Made by a program: the position numbers and the translations under genes
Notes under the pieces: generated by a model
The model's input: the letters and a program-made list of their open reading frames with translations, nothing else
What the model was told of the DNA's origin: nothing
Databases searched by the model: none
In this document: one piece after another, positions 25,108 to 36,271 of the stretch
How positions within the stretch are numbered: the stretch's first letter is position 1
How the letters are laid out: the number at the start of each line of letters is the position of its first letter
DNA from: Pithys albifrons albifrons
Lineage: Eukaryota > Chordata > Aves > Passeriformes > Thamnophilidae
Length of the DNA: 64,000 nucleotides
Assembly (NCBI RefSeq): GCF_047495875.1
Contig: NC_092461.1
Span: 44,099,601-44,163,600, forward strand
Direction: 5' to 3'

Positions 25108-26879
25108 AACCTAAACCTAAAACCTAAAACTGATGATGGAAAAGTATGTTTTCTGCAGCTAGGATAAAGGCCAACTCAGTGAAACTGGTTTATTTTTTAG
25201 TGAAATAGAAGATTCAGTTAATTTCTTTTTTCAAGAAAAAAAGAAAATACTGTAATAGATACATTAAAAAAATAAAAAGCTGCTTCTGAATATGAACTAG
25301 GACTTCTAACAAAGGAAGACACAGAATTCAGTAAGTTGCTCGTTTCCTCTTTTCTTTTCTTGTTCTGAACCATTAAAAGAAATTATATCACTTTCAGCAC
25401 AGTAATTGATTGAAAGTCCTCTCTGCCTGAGAAATATTTTCAACAATTATTATGATAATTTCATTATAAGAAGATAAATTCATATAAGAATGTTGTGTGT
25501 GAATCTCCACTAGTTCTACCTTTATCCTTTCAGCTTTCCTTGTGTAAACATAGTCTGTCTTCCGCTCTTGTTTATAATACAGGTTGCAACAAAGCAAGGC
25601 CTTTGCACCAGTTTTTTCTCTCATAAATGCAGGTTGGCTTCATAATAAACTTCAGGAAAAAAAATGCATTTCTTAATTAAACCATCAAACAAACAAATCT
25701 TTCTCCTTTTCCTTCCTGGCCTTATGGTCCCTCCAACTCTCACTTCCATTCCTCAATCAAGGAAGTAAAAGTGCCCTCATACGATATAGGAGACAGAAAG
25801 CAACATAATTAGAGTTTAAGGTCATTCATCAGTGTTAGTTTTGAACTTCACAGTGCTTTTGTGCCTCTTTTGAAAGATTCCTGAACTTCTATATGTTAAT
25901 CATTAATGTGTGGAAGCTTATTAGCAGGCATATTTCAGATTTCTATACAAGACACAGACGGTGGAGCAGATGCTACGGGCAACCCTCGAGATCTAAGAAG
26001 TACGAAGGTAGATTAAACAAAAGCGGGAGACCACATATACACAGAAGTTTAGTTGCATTCATTTGCTTTCAGTCCATTTCATCATGATCCCACATATGCT
26101 CTGGAGTACAAGCAATGACCCCAGTCCAGTAGAGAACTTAACCATCTGCTTAACTTTCAGCACTCTTGGATTTTAAAGGAAATATGTAAGTGCTTCAAGT
26201 TAAATAGAGGCTTGAGTGCTTTGTTGGTGAGTTCTATGGAGTTTAAAAGATATCTTAGTTTCTACATGGTTGAGAATTGAACTGACTTTCCCTTAGAAAA
26301 TGAGTTTTGACATACATTATTGCCCACAAAATATTACAGTCTTTTTTTATATTGTGTTCATCCAGAGGACTTTATTGGCTGACATTTATGGACTACGGAA
26401 GTATTTTCTCTTCTTTTTGCTCTCTCTTAGGTGTCTGCATGTCCTTTTTTTGACACATTTTATGACAGAGGATAGATACACCACTTTTTTTCAGATTTTG
26501 ATGAATTATTTGCATTACCAGCATTCAATGGAAAGAAAGATATTAAGAAAAATTGTGATTCAAGCACAAATTAAGATACTGAAAACAGGTGAGTACTTTT
26601 GCATAAATGTCTAAAACCTGGCTGTTGTCAATAGAGTTCTGAACAGCACAGTCAAAAGAGCCTGAAGAGCAATTTTGCTCAACTTATAGTCCGTCTAGTG
26701 ACATAGACCTCCAAGTGCTGTTTACTCTATTGTCTAAAGCCAGGATTTTTGGAAATCTTACTCACTTACAGACCCTTACACATTCACACATAAATTTAAC
26801 GTTCTTCACTCCGACTGAGTCTCACTGATAAATTTTGTTGAGATGAATCACACTCTAAATCTCACTGTATAAACACAAA
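25108..26879. other. Unique DNA with a CpG-retaining patch
   Basis: AT-rich, apart from a patch at about 25950-26035 holding five CpGs (see the exon candidate). The plus open frame 26300-26614 (104 codons) is rich in hydrophobic residues but has no recognisable domain and looks like chance AT-rich coding. Confidence 0.45.
25939..26007 (+). other. Possible 69-nt cassette exon (weak)
   Basis: A candidate acceptor CATATTTCAG ends at 25938 and a candidate donor AAG|GTAGAT starts at 26008. They bound 69 bases, exactly 23 codons, open in two of three frames. The patch retains CpGs (GACGG, TACGGG, CTCGAG, TACGAAG) in CpG-poor surroundings, which could reflect constraint. Against it: the polypyrimidine tract is poor, the donor matches consensus weakly, and I do not recognise either peptide. 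A long frame continues to 26087, so a terminal exon is another reading. Confidence 0.18.
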
Positions 26880-27790
26880 ACTCAGTGATATTCTCTGCCC
26901 ACAGAAGTTTAAGAATTTGCAGTGTCTAAAACTTGAAGCTAAGCAAATTCAGATAATAATAGGACATTTAAATTACGAGCTAATTAGCCATCAGACTAGC
27001 TTACAGAGAGTTCTAATGGTGCATCAAACACAATATTAAAAATTGGATGGATTGTTTCTCTAGTTCTCAATAGTGCTTGAGAATGCTAATCCCAGCTTTT
27101 ACTGTAGACCATATTTTGTATCCCTTCTAGCATTATAATCTATATTTGATTTATCACAGAGCTCATAGATTTGCCTCAGCAGAATTTAGAAACCTGAACT
27201 GGTTCCTAATGCCCAACCATAACTCAATTTGCAAAAGGGTGTTACTTGTTTTTGTTTTATTTTTTTAAAACACATTTAGATTTACAATTTCAAATGGAGA
27301 CTTATTGCCTTATAAAAAACAACACGAGCAAACTAAAAATGTCTATTTCAAGCAATCCACCAGGTGCTCATTCACAACACTTTTAAAAACAGGACTATAA
27401 TTTTAAGCATGGATTAGAGTTGTTAGTGCAGTTCTGAGTAAAGACGTAATGCCACTAAGCGAGCAATCAATTGTGCAAGCTTCCAGCAGTCATGAAGGGA
27501 ACTATTACATGAATAACTACAAGCAGTCAAAACTAACTCTTTCCCTACACCTTTTGTTCAGCTGAGTAGTATTTTTTTTTTTACTTTCTGCTTTTCAAAG
27601 GTGATTGATGCTCTGAAGAAAGAGAATTGAGAAAGGCTATCAAACTGACTGTCAGAACATTAGAAAGGTCAGAGTTGCTTAGTTTGTACCAATCGCTTCC
27701 AGATTATATGGAACATTTTAACTGGGCTCTCTCTTCTTTTCCTAATGATTATGTCAAGAGAAATAAATAGCTCAACCTAAATAGCACAGA
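26880..27790. other. Candidate conserved non-coding stretch
   Basis: About 900 bases of complex sequence almost free of homopolymers and repeats. It includes homeodomain-like cores such as AGCTAATTAGCCATC near 26982 and GTGATTGATG near 27601. This texture is typical of conserved regulatory DNA in vertebrate gene deserts. That is an inference from appearance only; no gene or RNA is seen. Confidence 0.22.
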
Positions 27791-28065
27791 CTATCGCAAG
27801 GAAAGTAAAACATACTCGTGTAACAGTTTTCATGAATCCCATCCAACAAATTTAGATTATTTTCTCTCTAACTTTGTACAACGTTGTGCTTTTTTACTTT
27901 TTTTCATCAACTTTTCTATATTCTTATACAAGGAATGACCAGCAAAACTCACTGCTTTTCTATGACTTTGAGAAGCAGTCATATTCTTGACTCTGACATT
28001 GTACTGAAAATAACTTGCATTTTTTCACTGACAAATAAATGTTACAACATTACCTGCTAACTGAG

Positions 28066-28530
28066 AATCATAGAAGAATGCAAATTTGAAAGGATTGCTG
28101 GATGTCATTTACTTCTAGCCCTAAGGTAGAGCAAGATCAACATAGCCTTGTACTACTTGAATTTAAGTACCTTAAAAGACTGAAGTACTGCATCTTCTCT
28201 GGATGACACGTTCTAGTATTTTACGATCCTCATGTAAATTTTTTCCCGTATATATCTAATGAGAACTTTCCTTGATGCAAGTTGTTCTTATTGATTACTG
28301 TAATTTTACTTCATACCTTCAAAAAGTCTGTCAATTCTCTACAACCTGTAATTAACAAAGCTGTAGACCTTGGTAAGTCTCCTCTAGACTTCTCTTGTTG
28401 AAAAACAATACCAGTTCTCTTACACTTTCCTTTGTGTCTAAACACTTTGGTCACCTGCTGAATAGACTCTCATCCTTCAATACTCTTCCACCTACAACTT
28501 CTAGGGTCGTAAGAGAGCGGACAAGAAAGT
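28066..28530 (-). mobile_element. Old diverged CR1 3' part, minus strand
   Basis: The left edge AGAATCATAGAAGAATGCAA, followed by GAAAGGATTGCTGGATGTCA, matches the reverse-complemented CR1 3' end. Further right, ATATCTAATGAGAACTTTCC and CTAGACTTCTCTTGTTGAAA correspond to consecutive positions of the CR1 3' region and the end of ORF2. Divergence is much higher than in the other copies and several small gaps are evident, so this is one of the oldest elements here. The right boundary is vague (28450-28530). Confidence 0.72.
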
Positions 28531-28936
28531 CTTCATACCACCTAGCTACAGCCAAGTGAGGAAATAAACTATTAGTTATCACTGAAACCTTGTTCTCCTA
28601 TTCTCTCCTTTTAATATGCCAAAGACTGATTCACTCATGCACCAGCATGCATTATCATACTCTACAGTGATCTACAAAGGCAACTGATACGTAAAACTTA
28701 CTAGGACCCATCAGGCCATCTATGGACAGTGAATAACTACCCCATCCAAATGTTTTGTTCCCTGGCTGAAAAATAAAAGAATAAAGACAGGGGGCATTAT
28801 GAAATGCATTAATAGTTTGATTCACATGCAGACAATGTTTTTCACTGCAATCATATATTACTGCACACTGTCCCCTGCCTGGTAGACGGAAGTTGGTTCC
28901 TTTTTAATGATAATGAATATTTTTGCAAGAGTAGTT
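28531..28936. other. Short unique interval
   Basis: No gene or repeat recognised between the old CR1 and the LTR. Confidence 0.45.
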
Positions 28937-29066
28937 CAGTTGGCTTTTGCTGGGATTAAAGAGTTAATTTTCTTCACAGTATTTTGACGGTGCTGTGTTT
29001 CAGATTTGTTCTAAAAACAGTGTTGATAACACAAGGATGTTTTTGTTATTGCTGAGCAATGCTCAC

Positions 29067-29473
29067 TTTTTGGGGTCACACTTATACTGAGTAAGGGGAC
29101 AATGTGATTGATGGTCAGAAGAGCTCAGGCACAGCAGGCATCAGAAGCTTGATCAGAAGGCTTACAAGAGTTTACTCAAGATAGTTTCATCTAGGACAGG
29201 TTCAGCTAAGAGAGAGTTTCACAGACAGTTTCGTCATAGCTCATAGATCATAGTAGTTAGTAGTAGTTCTATTCTCAGTAACATCCACACCTTTTATATC
29301 CTCTCACATCCAGCATGTCATGACATTATTGGCAAGCCTATTCACCTCACACTCAACAAAGCATCTCATTGCTCACAGGACCACACACACACTACAGGTA
29401 GCTCTCTTCTTTTTAAGGGAGAACTCTAAACTGCTTTTCTTAAGGGATGCACATACAGTCACCCCTACACTCA
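29067..29473 (-). mobile_element. ~407-bp element nested in the LTR, 5-bp TSD
   Basis: The host LTR is interrupted by 407 bases flanked on both sides by CTCAC (29062-29066 and 29474-29478). A 5-bp duplication suits an LTR of an endogenous retrovirus. Read on the minus strand the insert starts TGAGTGTAGGGGTGACTG and carries a TATAAAAGG-type box (plus-strand CCTTTTATA, 29290-29298), as an LTR would. The opposite end lacks a clean terminal CA, and I see no canonical AATAAA. A decayed solo LTR is the best guess; I cannot name the family. Confidence 0.5.
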
Positions 29474-29614
29474 CTCACACAGGGTCAAGGCCTTTCCTGC
29501 CTCTCACTCCACCCCACTAGTGAGGGGGCTGGGGATGCACAAAAACCTGGCAGGGGACACAGCCAGGACAGCTGACCCAAGGAAACTTCCTTTATGTATG
29601 GCATCATGCTCAGC

Positions 29615-29621
29615 ATATAAA
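29615..29621 (+). promoter_or_regulatory. LTR TATA-like box
   Basis: ATATAAA in the context CAGCATATAAAGCC, at the position where this LTR type normally has its core promoter. There is no sign that it drives any host gene here. Confidence 0.45.
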
Positions 29622-30227
29622 GCCAGGGGAAGAAGGAAGGAGAGGACATTGAAAGTGATAGAATTTGATCTTCCCAATTCACCATTATGCATAACAGTGC
29701 CCTGCTTTCCTGAGGATGGCTGAACACCTGCCTGCCCAAGAGAATTGGGGAATTAATTCATTCCTTTGCTTTGGTTATGAGTGCAGCTTTTGCTTTCCTA
29801 TTAAGCTGTCTTTGTCTTAGCCCATGAGTTTTCTCACTTTTACCATTCTAATTCTTTCCCCCATCCCATGTGGGGAGAGTAAGTGAATGCTTAGGGTGAG
29901 TGAATGTGGGGCTCACTTGCTGGCTGGGCTTAAACCACAACAGTTGTATCCAATACCTTCCCTACAAACTCAGAATTCATACACTATGGACATAGAGGTA
30001 TAGGCTTTTATTATTGTTTATAAAAGGAGTCACATATGAAAAAATTAGTTTACTTTGTATCTCCTTTTTTACACCTGAAAATTTCTGGAGGAAAATATTG
30101 TCTAATATTGACAACTGTTTCTGTATTTAAGAATCATGATACTTTCCTTTGTCATGGTAATCTGAAAACTAAATGTATGGATGCTTCTGTAATTTTGTTA
30201 TGTTCAATACATCTTCAAAAACAGAGA

Positions 30228-30254
30228 TGGAGGGAGGGAGGGAGGGAGGGAAGG
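30228..30254 (+). repeat. (GGGA)n microsatellite
   Basis: About six GGGA units in a purine-only run beginning at GATGGAGGGA and ending GGGAAGGAA. Confidence 0.85.
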
Positions 30255-31009
30255 AATTAATGAGACAGAAAGGTAGAAGAAATATTATATTTCACTAAAA
30301 AATACTCTGTGTGGCCAATGCTTTGCCTATGTACTGCCATTAATCTTTCTGTACTAAATATTGAAAAGTTTCTCTGTAATGGAATAAAATTAATTGAAAA
30401 ATTACTCTTCATCAGAGATGGGAGCAATGTCAGTTTTAACAGCAATGAATGTTAGCACAGTGAAAATAGACTGTAACCTTGCAACATGCCAGAACTTGTC
30501 AGTTTAGTTTAAAATGTTATCATATTATTTATCTAAGTACTGAACTTATAGGACCTGGTCTGAATTCTCAAATGTATTCAACAAAACCTTATATTCATTT
30601 AATGAAATTGGTTCCAAAAGTAAAATTAGGCCAAATGTTGTGTTATTCTCCCCCCAGAATGTTTTTTGTGTTTATTTGGTTGTTCATTTGTTTTGTTTTT
30701 GTTTTTATTTTTAATATATCCATCTACAATTATCAGTTCTACATCAATGTTACCAATATTTTGAAGGATATAAATTTGGGTGGGCCTGTTCAGAATGAAG
30801 AATGTCAGTTTTATTACTATTTTCAGACGTGATATTTCCTATCAAATTATCAGGGACTGTAAACAAAGACTGGACTCCACAATCACAGGAAGCATAAGCT
30901 TACTACAGAAAGCATATTACAGGAAGCAGAAGATATTTTCTTGGCAATTATCAACAGCTTCAAATATGGACGAATTCATGACTATCATCACAATAACACC
31001 TGTGTATGT

Positions 31010-31032
31010 TTTTTGTTTTGTTTTGTTTTGGG
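31010..31032 (+). repeat. (TTTTG)n tract
   Basis: Four TTTTG units followed by GGGTTTG; simple sequence only. Confidence 0.75.
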
Positions 31033-32652
31033 GTTTGTTTCTTTTTATTATTATATCTTAAATCTAAACTGTCTGTTCCAGTTGAGTAAATTTTTACTAT
31101 AGAAAAAGCTGGCCACATTGAAAGACAACCTAATGCTTTATCACTTTTTCTGTTACTTCAGCTTATCTGAGATGAGGAAGAGATGGTGGACACGATCTGC
31201 CCCATAACAAACACAATCATATGACCCAAAAGAAATTAAAAGCAACTTATCCCTTTTTTATGTAAACATTTCACATTGGGAATAAGGTAATAAAACACTC
31301 TGGAGTTAGAATGTCAAGCTGGGATACTATTTTTGTGTGATCATTGAGACACTAGTTTATATGATGTTTGGAAAAATCCCCAAGCAGCAAATAGTAACCA
31401 ACTTACAAACTGATTTCAATATGGTCCCTAAGACCAGGCATGGCATCTTTCCTGAAATGCTACTTTGTTACTCATCTGGTGTGGACAGGGTTTTGAGCTT
31501 TGATTTCTACCTACCTTGAAGTGGTATCTAGAACAACTACTTTGAGATTTTCAGAGCACAGAGTCAATTACAGGAGGAAACTGTCTGATGCAAATTACCT
31601 ACCATTTTGATCTGTTCATATTCTTTTACATTTAATTTCACATTCTGTTCCAGTGTAGAGAATTATTATATTCTGTTTCTAACCCAGAGCTGCCTGAACC
31701 ATTCTGACCCTAAGGAATTTTATTTGAATTTTCTAAACTGAAGAACTCCATACATTAGAAATCTAGCTATAATGAGAAGGGGTGGGGCTTTTGGTGTTTT
31801 TTTTCTTTGGTTGTTTTTCATGTATCACCCTCATAAACACTGTGGTTAAAAAACCTGATCCATCCTGCACTGTTTCCTCTTCTTATTAGAGTCTTTGTCA
31901 GTGAAATGAAACATCAGAGAATTTTTATACCCAGTACAGTCTCTATACTGTGTAACTCTGACCTTTTCAGTGTTCTATAATTTGATTGGCAGGAAGCCAT
32001 TCTTGTTCTCTGTTACATTTCTGGCAATGTAAATCTCAAAAGAGAGGTTTTATGGCCAACCAGTCAAAATGCAAATTGTGTCAGATGCAATGAGTAAGGC
32101 TTAGTAATACAATTTACAGATTACTTAAAACACCACTGAGAAATGAAATTCTTGTCACCAGTCAATTATTGTATGATAATAGGGTTGAAAAACAGCCAAA
32201 AGCATAAAACAATTCACATTTCTGAAAAGGGGGACAAAAATGCTTTTTTATTTTGCATACTAATGAAAAGAATGCTGTTATTAGGATCAATAAGAAGAGT
32301 GCAGTACAGTCCACATGGACAAAAGGGATATATAACTACAATACAACCCTTAAAATTTTGTAAACATTTTTTCAAAAGCCCTTGGCTGCCATTTTGATTC
32401 TTCTTTGTTCTGGTACAAAAGCAAAACCAAAACCAAAAAAACCCAACACAAAACTCAGAAAAAAATGTGTGAAAATTATTTGCAAAAGAAAGAAGAGCGA
32501 CTATTCTCTTGCTAATGGTTATTTTAGGAAACAAACCTAGTCAAGTCTAAAATCTAAAGACTTTATAGTCTCTGACAGCACATCACAGTTGTTATCCAGG
32601 ACTTAAAAGATGGAAAAACAGATAGAAAAGGAGATGTCTCTACGACTGAGCT

Positions 32653-32693
32653 AGTCACTCCCAAGGTAACAGTCACTCAAGGTAACAGTCACT
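32653..32693 (+). repeat. ~17-bp short tandem repeat, 2.5 copies
   Basis: AGTCACTCCCAAGGTAAC is followed by AGTCACTCAAGGTAAC and then AGTCACTG. The units differ by a two-base gap. Confidence 0.8.
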
Positions 32694-32804
32694 GCAGCTC
32701 ACTCCTAGACAGGTCAGATGCATTTCCTTATAAAGGTACCTGCTTCCATCCACTGTTTACAAAGTGAGACGTAAAAGAGCTTAGACGTTTAGACTTCAGC
32801 AAGG

Positions 32805-33723
32805 TGTGTTGACCTTGTCTGGATGCTGGATGTTCACCCAGCTTCTTTTCTCAACAGCACAGGGCAGAAAAAACAAAAGGAAAGTGTTTGTGGGTCTAGA
32901 TAAAGACAAGGAGATCACTTACCAGTTACTGTCATGGGAAAAAACTTGACTTGATGCAGATTAATTTCATTGATTGTCTATTAAAATAGATTTGGATATT
33001 GAGAAATAAAGACAAAGCCCAAACAGTTCTCACTCAGCTCTTTTTCCCAGACTCATTGCCTTTCCTTCAGTCCTGATTCATCCATCTCCCTGGACCCTGA
33101 GCTGCATTGGGGATGAGCAGTAGGAGATTGCAGTAAGTCCATGAAACTTTCTCTCTGATGCTCCTTCCTTCTCAAAGTTTTCCCCAGCTCTGATTCTTTC
33201 TCATGGCCTGCCTTCAAGAAGTGCCCCTACTTGGGTCCTCTCCACAGTCTGCAGTCCTTTAGGATTAACCTGATTCAGAGTGTGCTTTCCACTAGTTACA
33301 GTTCCTGCCAGGAGAAGCTGCTCCAGCATGGGCTCTTCCTGAGCTGCAGATTTTTCAGGAAATATCCATCTACTCTGGCACATCTTTTTTGCACTGTCTT
33401 CAGGGAGATATCTGATCTACTGTGGTCTTCTCCACAAGCAGCAGGGGAGTCTCTGCTCTGGCACCTGGAGCACCTCTGCCTCTCCTACTTTGAACTTCGT
33501 GTTTGCAAGGCTGTTTCTTGTCCTTTTTCTCTTCATTCCTCTTTCACACACTGCTGTGCAGTGTTTTGCCCTGTGTTTTTTTCCACCCATCTTTGTCCTG
33601 TGGTGTATCTGTTGCAGAGATGGCTGAAAGTGGCAGCATCCAGCATGGACAGCCCATGGTCTCTTCTAACAGAGGCCATCTTTGAAGTCTCCCACCGCCA
33701 AAATATTAGCATGTACACCCAAT
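32805..33723 (-). mobile_element. Near full-length avian ERV LTR, minus strand, ~920 bp
   Basis: The left end TGTGTTGACCTTGTCTGGAT and the block GGGTCTAGATAAAGACAAGG, AGATCACTTACCAGTTACTG match the reverse-complemented R/U5 side of a songbird-type ERVL-like LTR; the LTR at 2121-2460 shares these. The middle has GCTGCTCCAGCATGGGCTCT and the block GAGTCTCTGCTCTGGCACCT. The right end CCGCCAAAATATTAGCATGT and CACCCAATG corresponds to the reverse-complemented LTR start. The R-region polyadenylation motif is degraded. No internal retroviral genes adjoin, so it is probably a solo LTR. The plus-strand open frame at 33231-33725 (164 codons) lies antisense in this LTR and is not a gene. Confidence 0.78.
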
Positions 33724-35821
33724 GAAAAACAGAGTAGATATACTACCTCAGACTCCAGAAAGAAACAACTTCAATCTCTGGACACAGAATTTGTCTCCGT
33801 ATCTGTGGTGTAAAACACAAGCTGTAGGTCTTCCACTCATCAGCAGCGTAACTTCAGGCTGTGGACACACTATGATACATTATCAAATTAAAATATTGCT
33901 TTTCAAATAAGATATATAGCTCTACCAGCATATGTGGTTTAAATGTTGTTTATCAATATTAATTGTGTTTTTCAGATGTGGAAGAATTACATTAATCTTT
34001 TATGCAAATAGTTGTACCTACAGTAAAAATCCTTCCAGACTTCTCAGACAAGAAAATGTGGAAGCCATATTTTCTTTGCTTATTTTGCTCATGTTAGAGG
34101 ACAGCAAATATTCCCTTTCTCCTTCTCTTCTTCCTCCATTTCAATTATGTTTCTACTGTTTCACTACAGGATAGTTCCCTGTTCACAACTAAAAGACAAC
34201 TTCTCCAAATGGCAGCTATGAGGAAGGAGCCCAAGGCTCTGTCTTTCTGTCCTGACAAGCACAAATGCTGTACCTCCTTGAACAGTATTAACCAGCATAG
34301 CCCCAGTGCCTACATGTTACTTTTTATAGTAGTAGAAACTGGCAGTGGTAACAGTGGAGAAAGCTGAAAGCTGGCTGTCCTCTTGCTTTTGTTAAATGAG
34401 CAATGACTTATCTCACTGGCATCAGTAGATCTACTTGTCAGCCTGGTTAAACAGAGGAAGCATTTAGAACAGCACACAGGTGCAAAGTGGCTGAAAATAT
34501 TGCAGTCACTGTCCTAAACCAGACTTCAATAAAACATCTGGGAAGAAGTTCAGAATAAGTTCCCTGAAGCTGTATAAAATATGTGGGAGCTGTACCACTT
34601 GTATTCTACCCATGTAATAGTATGTGTTTGTAAGTGAAAGGATGCCAAAGGCTACAGGGAATCAGAAGAAATGAAAGATTGATGGGGACCAAAGCAACTG
34701 TGGACTAGTGCTTGTACTAACTGAAAAGGCTGGTTAGAAAACTGAGAATATGTAAATTGATTCTTCTGGCTAAATAAGGACATTTGACTTATGAAAATCA
34801 AGAGCACCGAACTGAAAATAACTAAGCTCCTTTAGTAATTTTTCTTACCAATGGAAACAACCTACAAACCCCAGACTATTGGCTACCTGCTCAAGAAGAA
34901 AAAAAAAAAAAGAACACCTCAAAAAACCTAAAGAAATCAAAATCCCACAACTTTATTTAGGCTGATAAAAGAAAAAGAAATAATATGCTATATGCTTCCG
35001 CAAAATTATTTTGAATATGTGTAATACAAATAAGCCCTATGCTTTCCTCTAAATGCTGCTTTCTTCATTGAGAAGAACTTCTTGCTGCTGCAGTCATAGT
35101 TAAATATTCCCTATCCTCCCTTTCACTTCCCAAAGCTGTCTGCTATAAGCTAAGAAAAAAATCTCTCAAACATGTCTTCAAATAAAATTTGCCTTGGTGA
35201 TAGTCTGATAGATGAAGAGGCTGCTCTTATACAGAGATAACTCAAAAATCTAAAATATTATAATTCATCTGACTTTGAAATTAACATTTTAATGAGTCTG
35301 ACATAATCCTGATTTGTTTAAATTTATTTCAACATTTCAGTTAGCTACAAAACACTTTCTTGTTCTTTCCAATGTATTAAAAAAAAAATGAAGCATTGAG
35401 AATTGCTAGAGAATCTGCAAAAACCTCCTACTGAGTCATAACAACAGCATACCAGTTATGTTCCTCATACAGTAGAAATCTTCTTCATCTCTTGGATTTA
35501 TAAAATATTGTTAAATTGTGCATAGTGGGAACTGGATGAAAGACCAGACTGCTATAACTGTGTTTCCTTTACAACATTCAAAATGAAAATTGCCAGTAAT
35601 CAGGGAAATACCAGAGCAGGAAACAAAACCATTGAAGTGCAAAAATAACCAATCTAGAAATTGTGGGATTCTCCTTTTGACCATTTTTTGTTTCACTTCA
35701 TCCTGCTGTATTGTTTACTATTCATACCTGGTATGGGATGACCATGTAAAGAATCTTTTTAACTTTGATGTTTAAATTCTTGACTTACATGGCTTTCTGT
35801 ATATCACATGATACCTCTTAC
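33724..35821. other. AT-rich unique DNA
   Basis: No gene or repeat family recognised. A poly-A run sits near 34897-34911. Short frames (33932-34174, 35590-35775) lack domains. Confidence 0.45.
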
Positions 35822-36271
35822 TCATTGTTCCTGAAAATTCCATGTCCAGTAGAGCCAATGCTAGCCAGCTCCAGGATGCACCCACTGGTGGCCAAGGCCA
35901 AGCCAATCAGGAATGATAATAACACCTCTGTTCTAACATATGTAATTGTGGCCAGAGAAGAGCTGAGTGAGAATATGTGAGAGGAAAAACTCTGCAGACA
36001 CCAAGGTCTCTGAAGAAGGAGAGGGAGGAGGTGCTTCAGGCACTTCAGCTGAGATTCCCCTGCAGCTCATGGTGAAGACCATGGTGAAGTACTTGTGTAC
36101 CCTCAGGACCCTGGAAGTTAATGGGGGTGCAGAGATCACCAACAGCTCATGGAGCCTATGCCAGAGCAGGTGGATGCTTGAAAGAAGTCTAAGAACCCAT
36201 GGGAAGCCTATGCTGGAGCAGAATCCTGGCCTGGATCTACAGACCTGCAGAGAGAGGAGCACACGCTGGGG
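35822..36271 (+). mobile_element. 5' half of avian ERV LTR, plus strand, truncated
   Basis: Blocks AGAGCCAATGCTAGCCAGCT, GGCCAAGGCCAAGCCAATCA, GAGTGAGAATATGTGAGAGG and GCAGACACCAAGGTCTCTGA follow the U3 order of the same LTR type that lies inverted at 32805-33723. Downstream is the characteristic 'GGAGCAG' reiterated region (GCAGGTGGATGCTTGAAAGA, TGGGAAGCCTATGCTGGAGC). The LTR ends abruptly near 36271 at CACGCTGGGGCAG, where CR1 sequence begins. The R/U5 half, with the polyadenylation signal, is absent. Confidence 0.78.

Larger units (their letters stand above)
28937..29942 (+). mobile_element. Avian ERV LTR, plus strand, split by a nested insertion
   Basis: The left part (GCTGGGATTAAAGAGTTAAT, then ACAGTGTTGATAACACAAGG and TTATTGCTGAGCAATGCTCA) and the right part (GGGTCAAGGCCTTTCCTGCC through TGGCTGAACACCTGCCTGCC to GCTTAAACCACAACA) are the two halves of a common bird ERVL-type LTR. 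A TATA-like ATATAAA is at 29615-29621, and a degenerate polyadenylation region CCTATTAAGCTGTC lies near 29798. Without the nested insert the LTR would be about 600 bases. No retroviral internal sequence adjoins it, so it is probably a solo LTR. The element at 3669-4102 is the same type in inverted orientation. Confidence 0.82.
29943..32804. other. AT-rich unique DNA with short repeats
   Basis: Holds a (GGGA)n run, T/G-rich tracts near 30660-30720 and 31010-31050, and a short tandem repeat at 32653-32693. Plus open frames 30479-30832 and 30780-31061 overlap these tracts and show no domain. Confidence 0.45.

Noticed and set aside
25108..25135. CCTAAACCTAAAACCTAAAA, resembling a plant-type telomere repeat
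   Set aside because: Only three irregular units in an otherwise avian sequence; chance simple sequence.
26300..26614. Plus-strand open frame of 104 codons with hydrophobic stretches
   Set aside because: AT-rich T-runs give Phe/Leu/Ile-rich translation by chance. There is no recognisable family and no supporting splice or promoter context.
33231..33725. Plus-strand open frame of 164 codons
   Set aside because: It lies entirely antisense inside the minus-strand LTR at 32805-33723 and has no domain; the LTR explains the base composition and the absence of stops.
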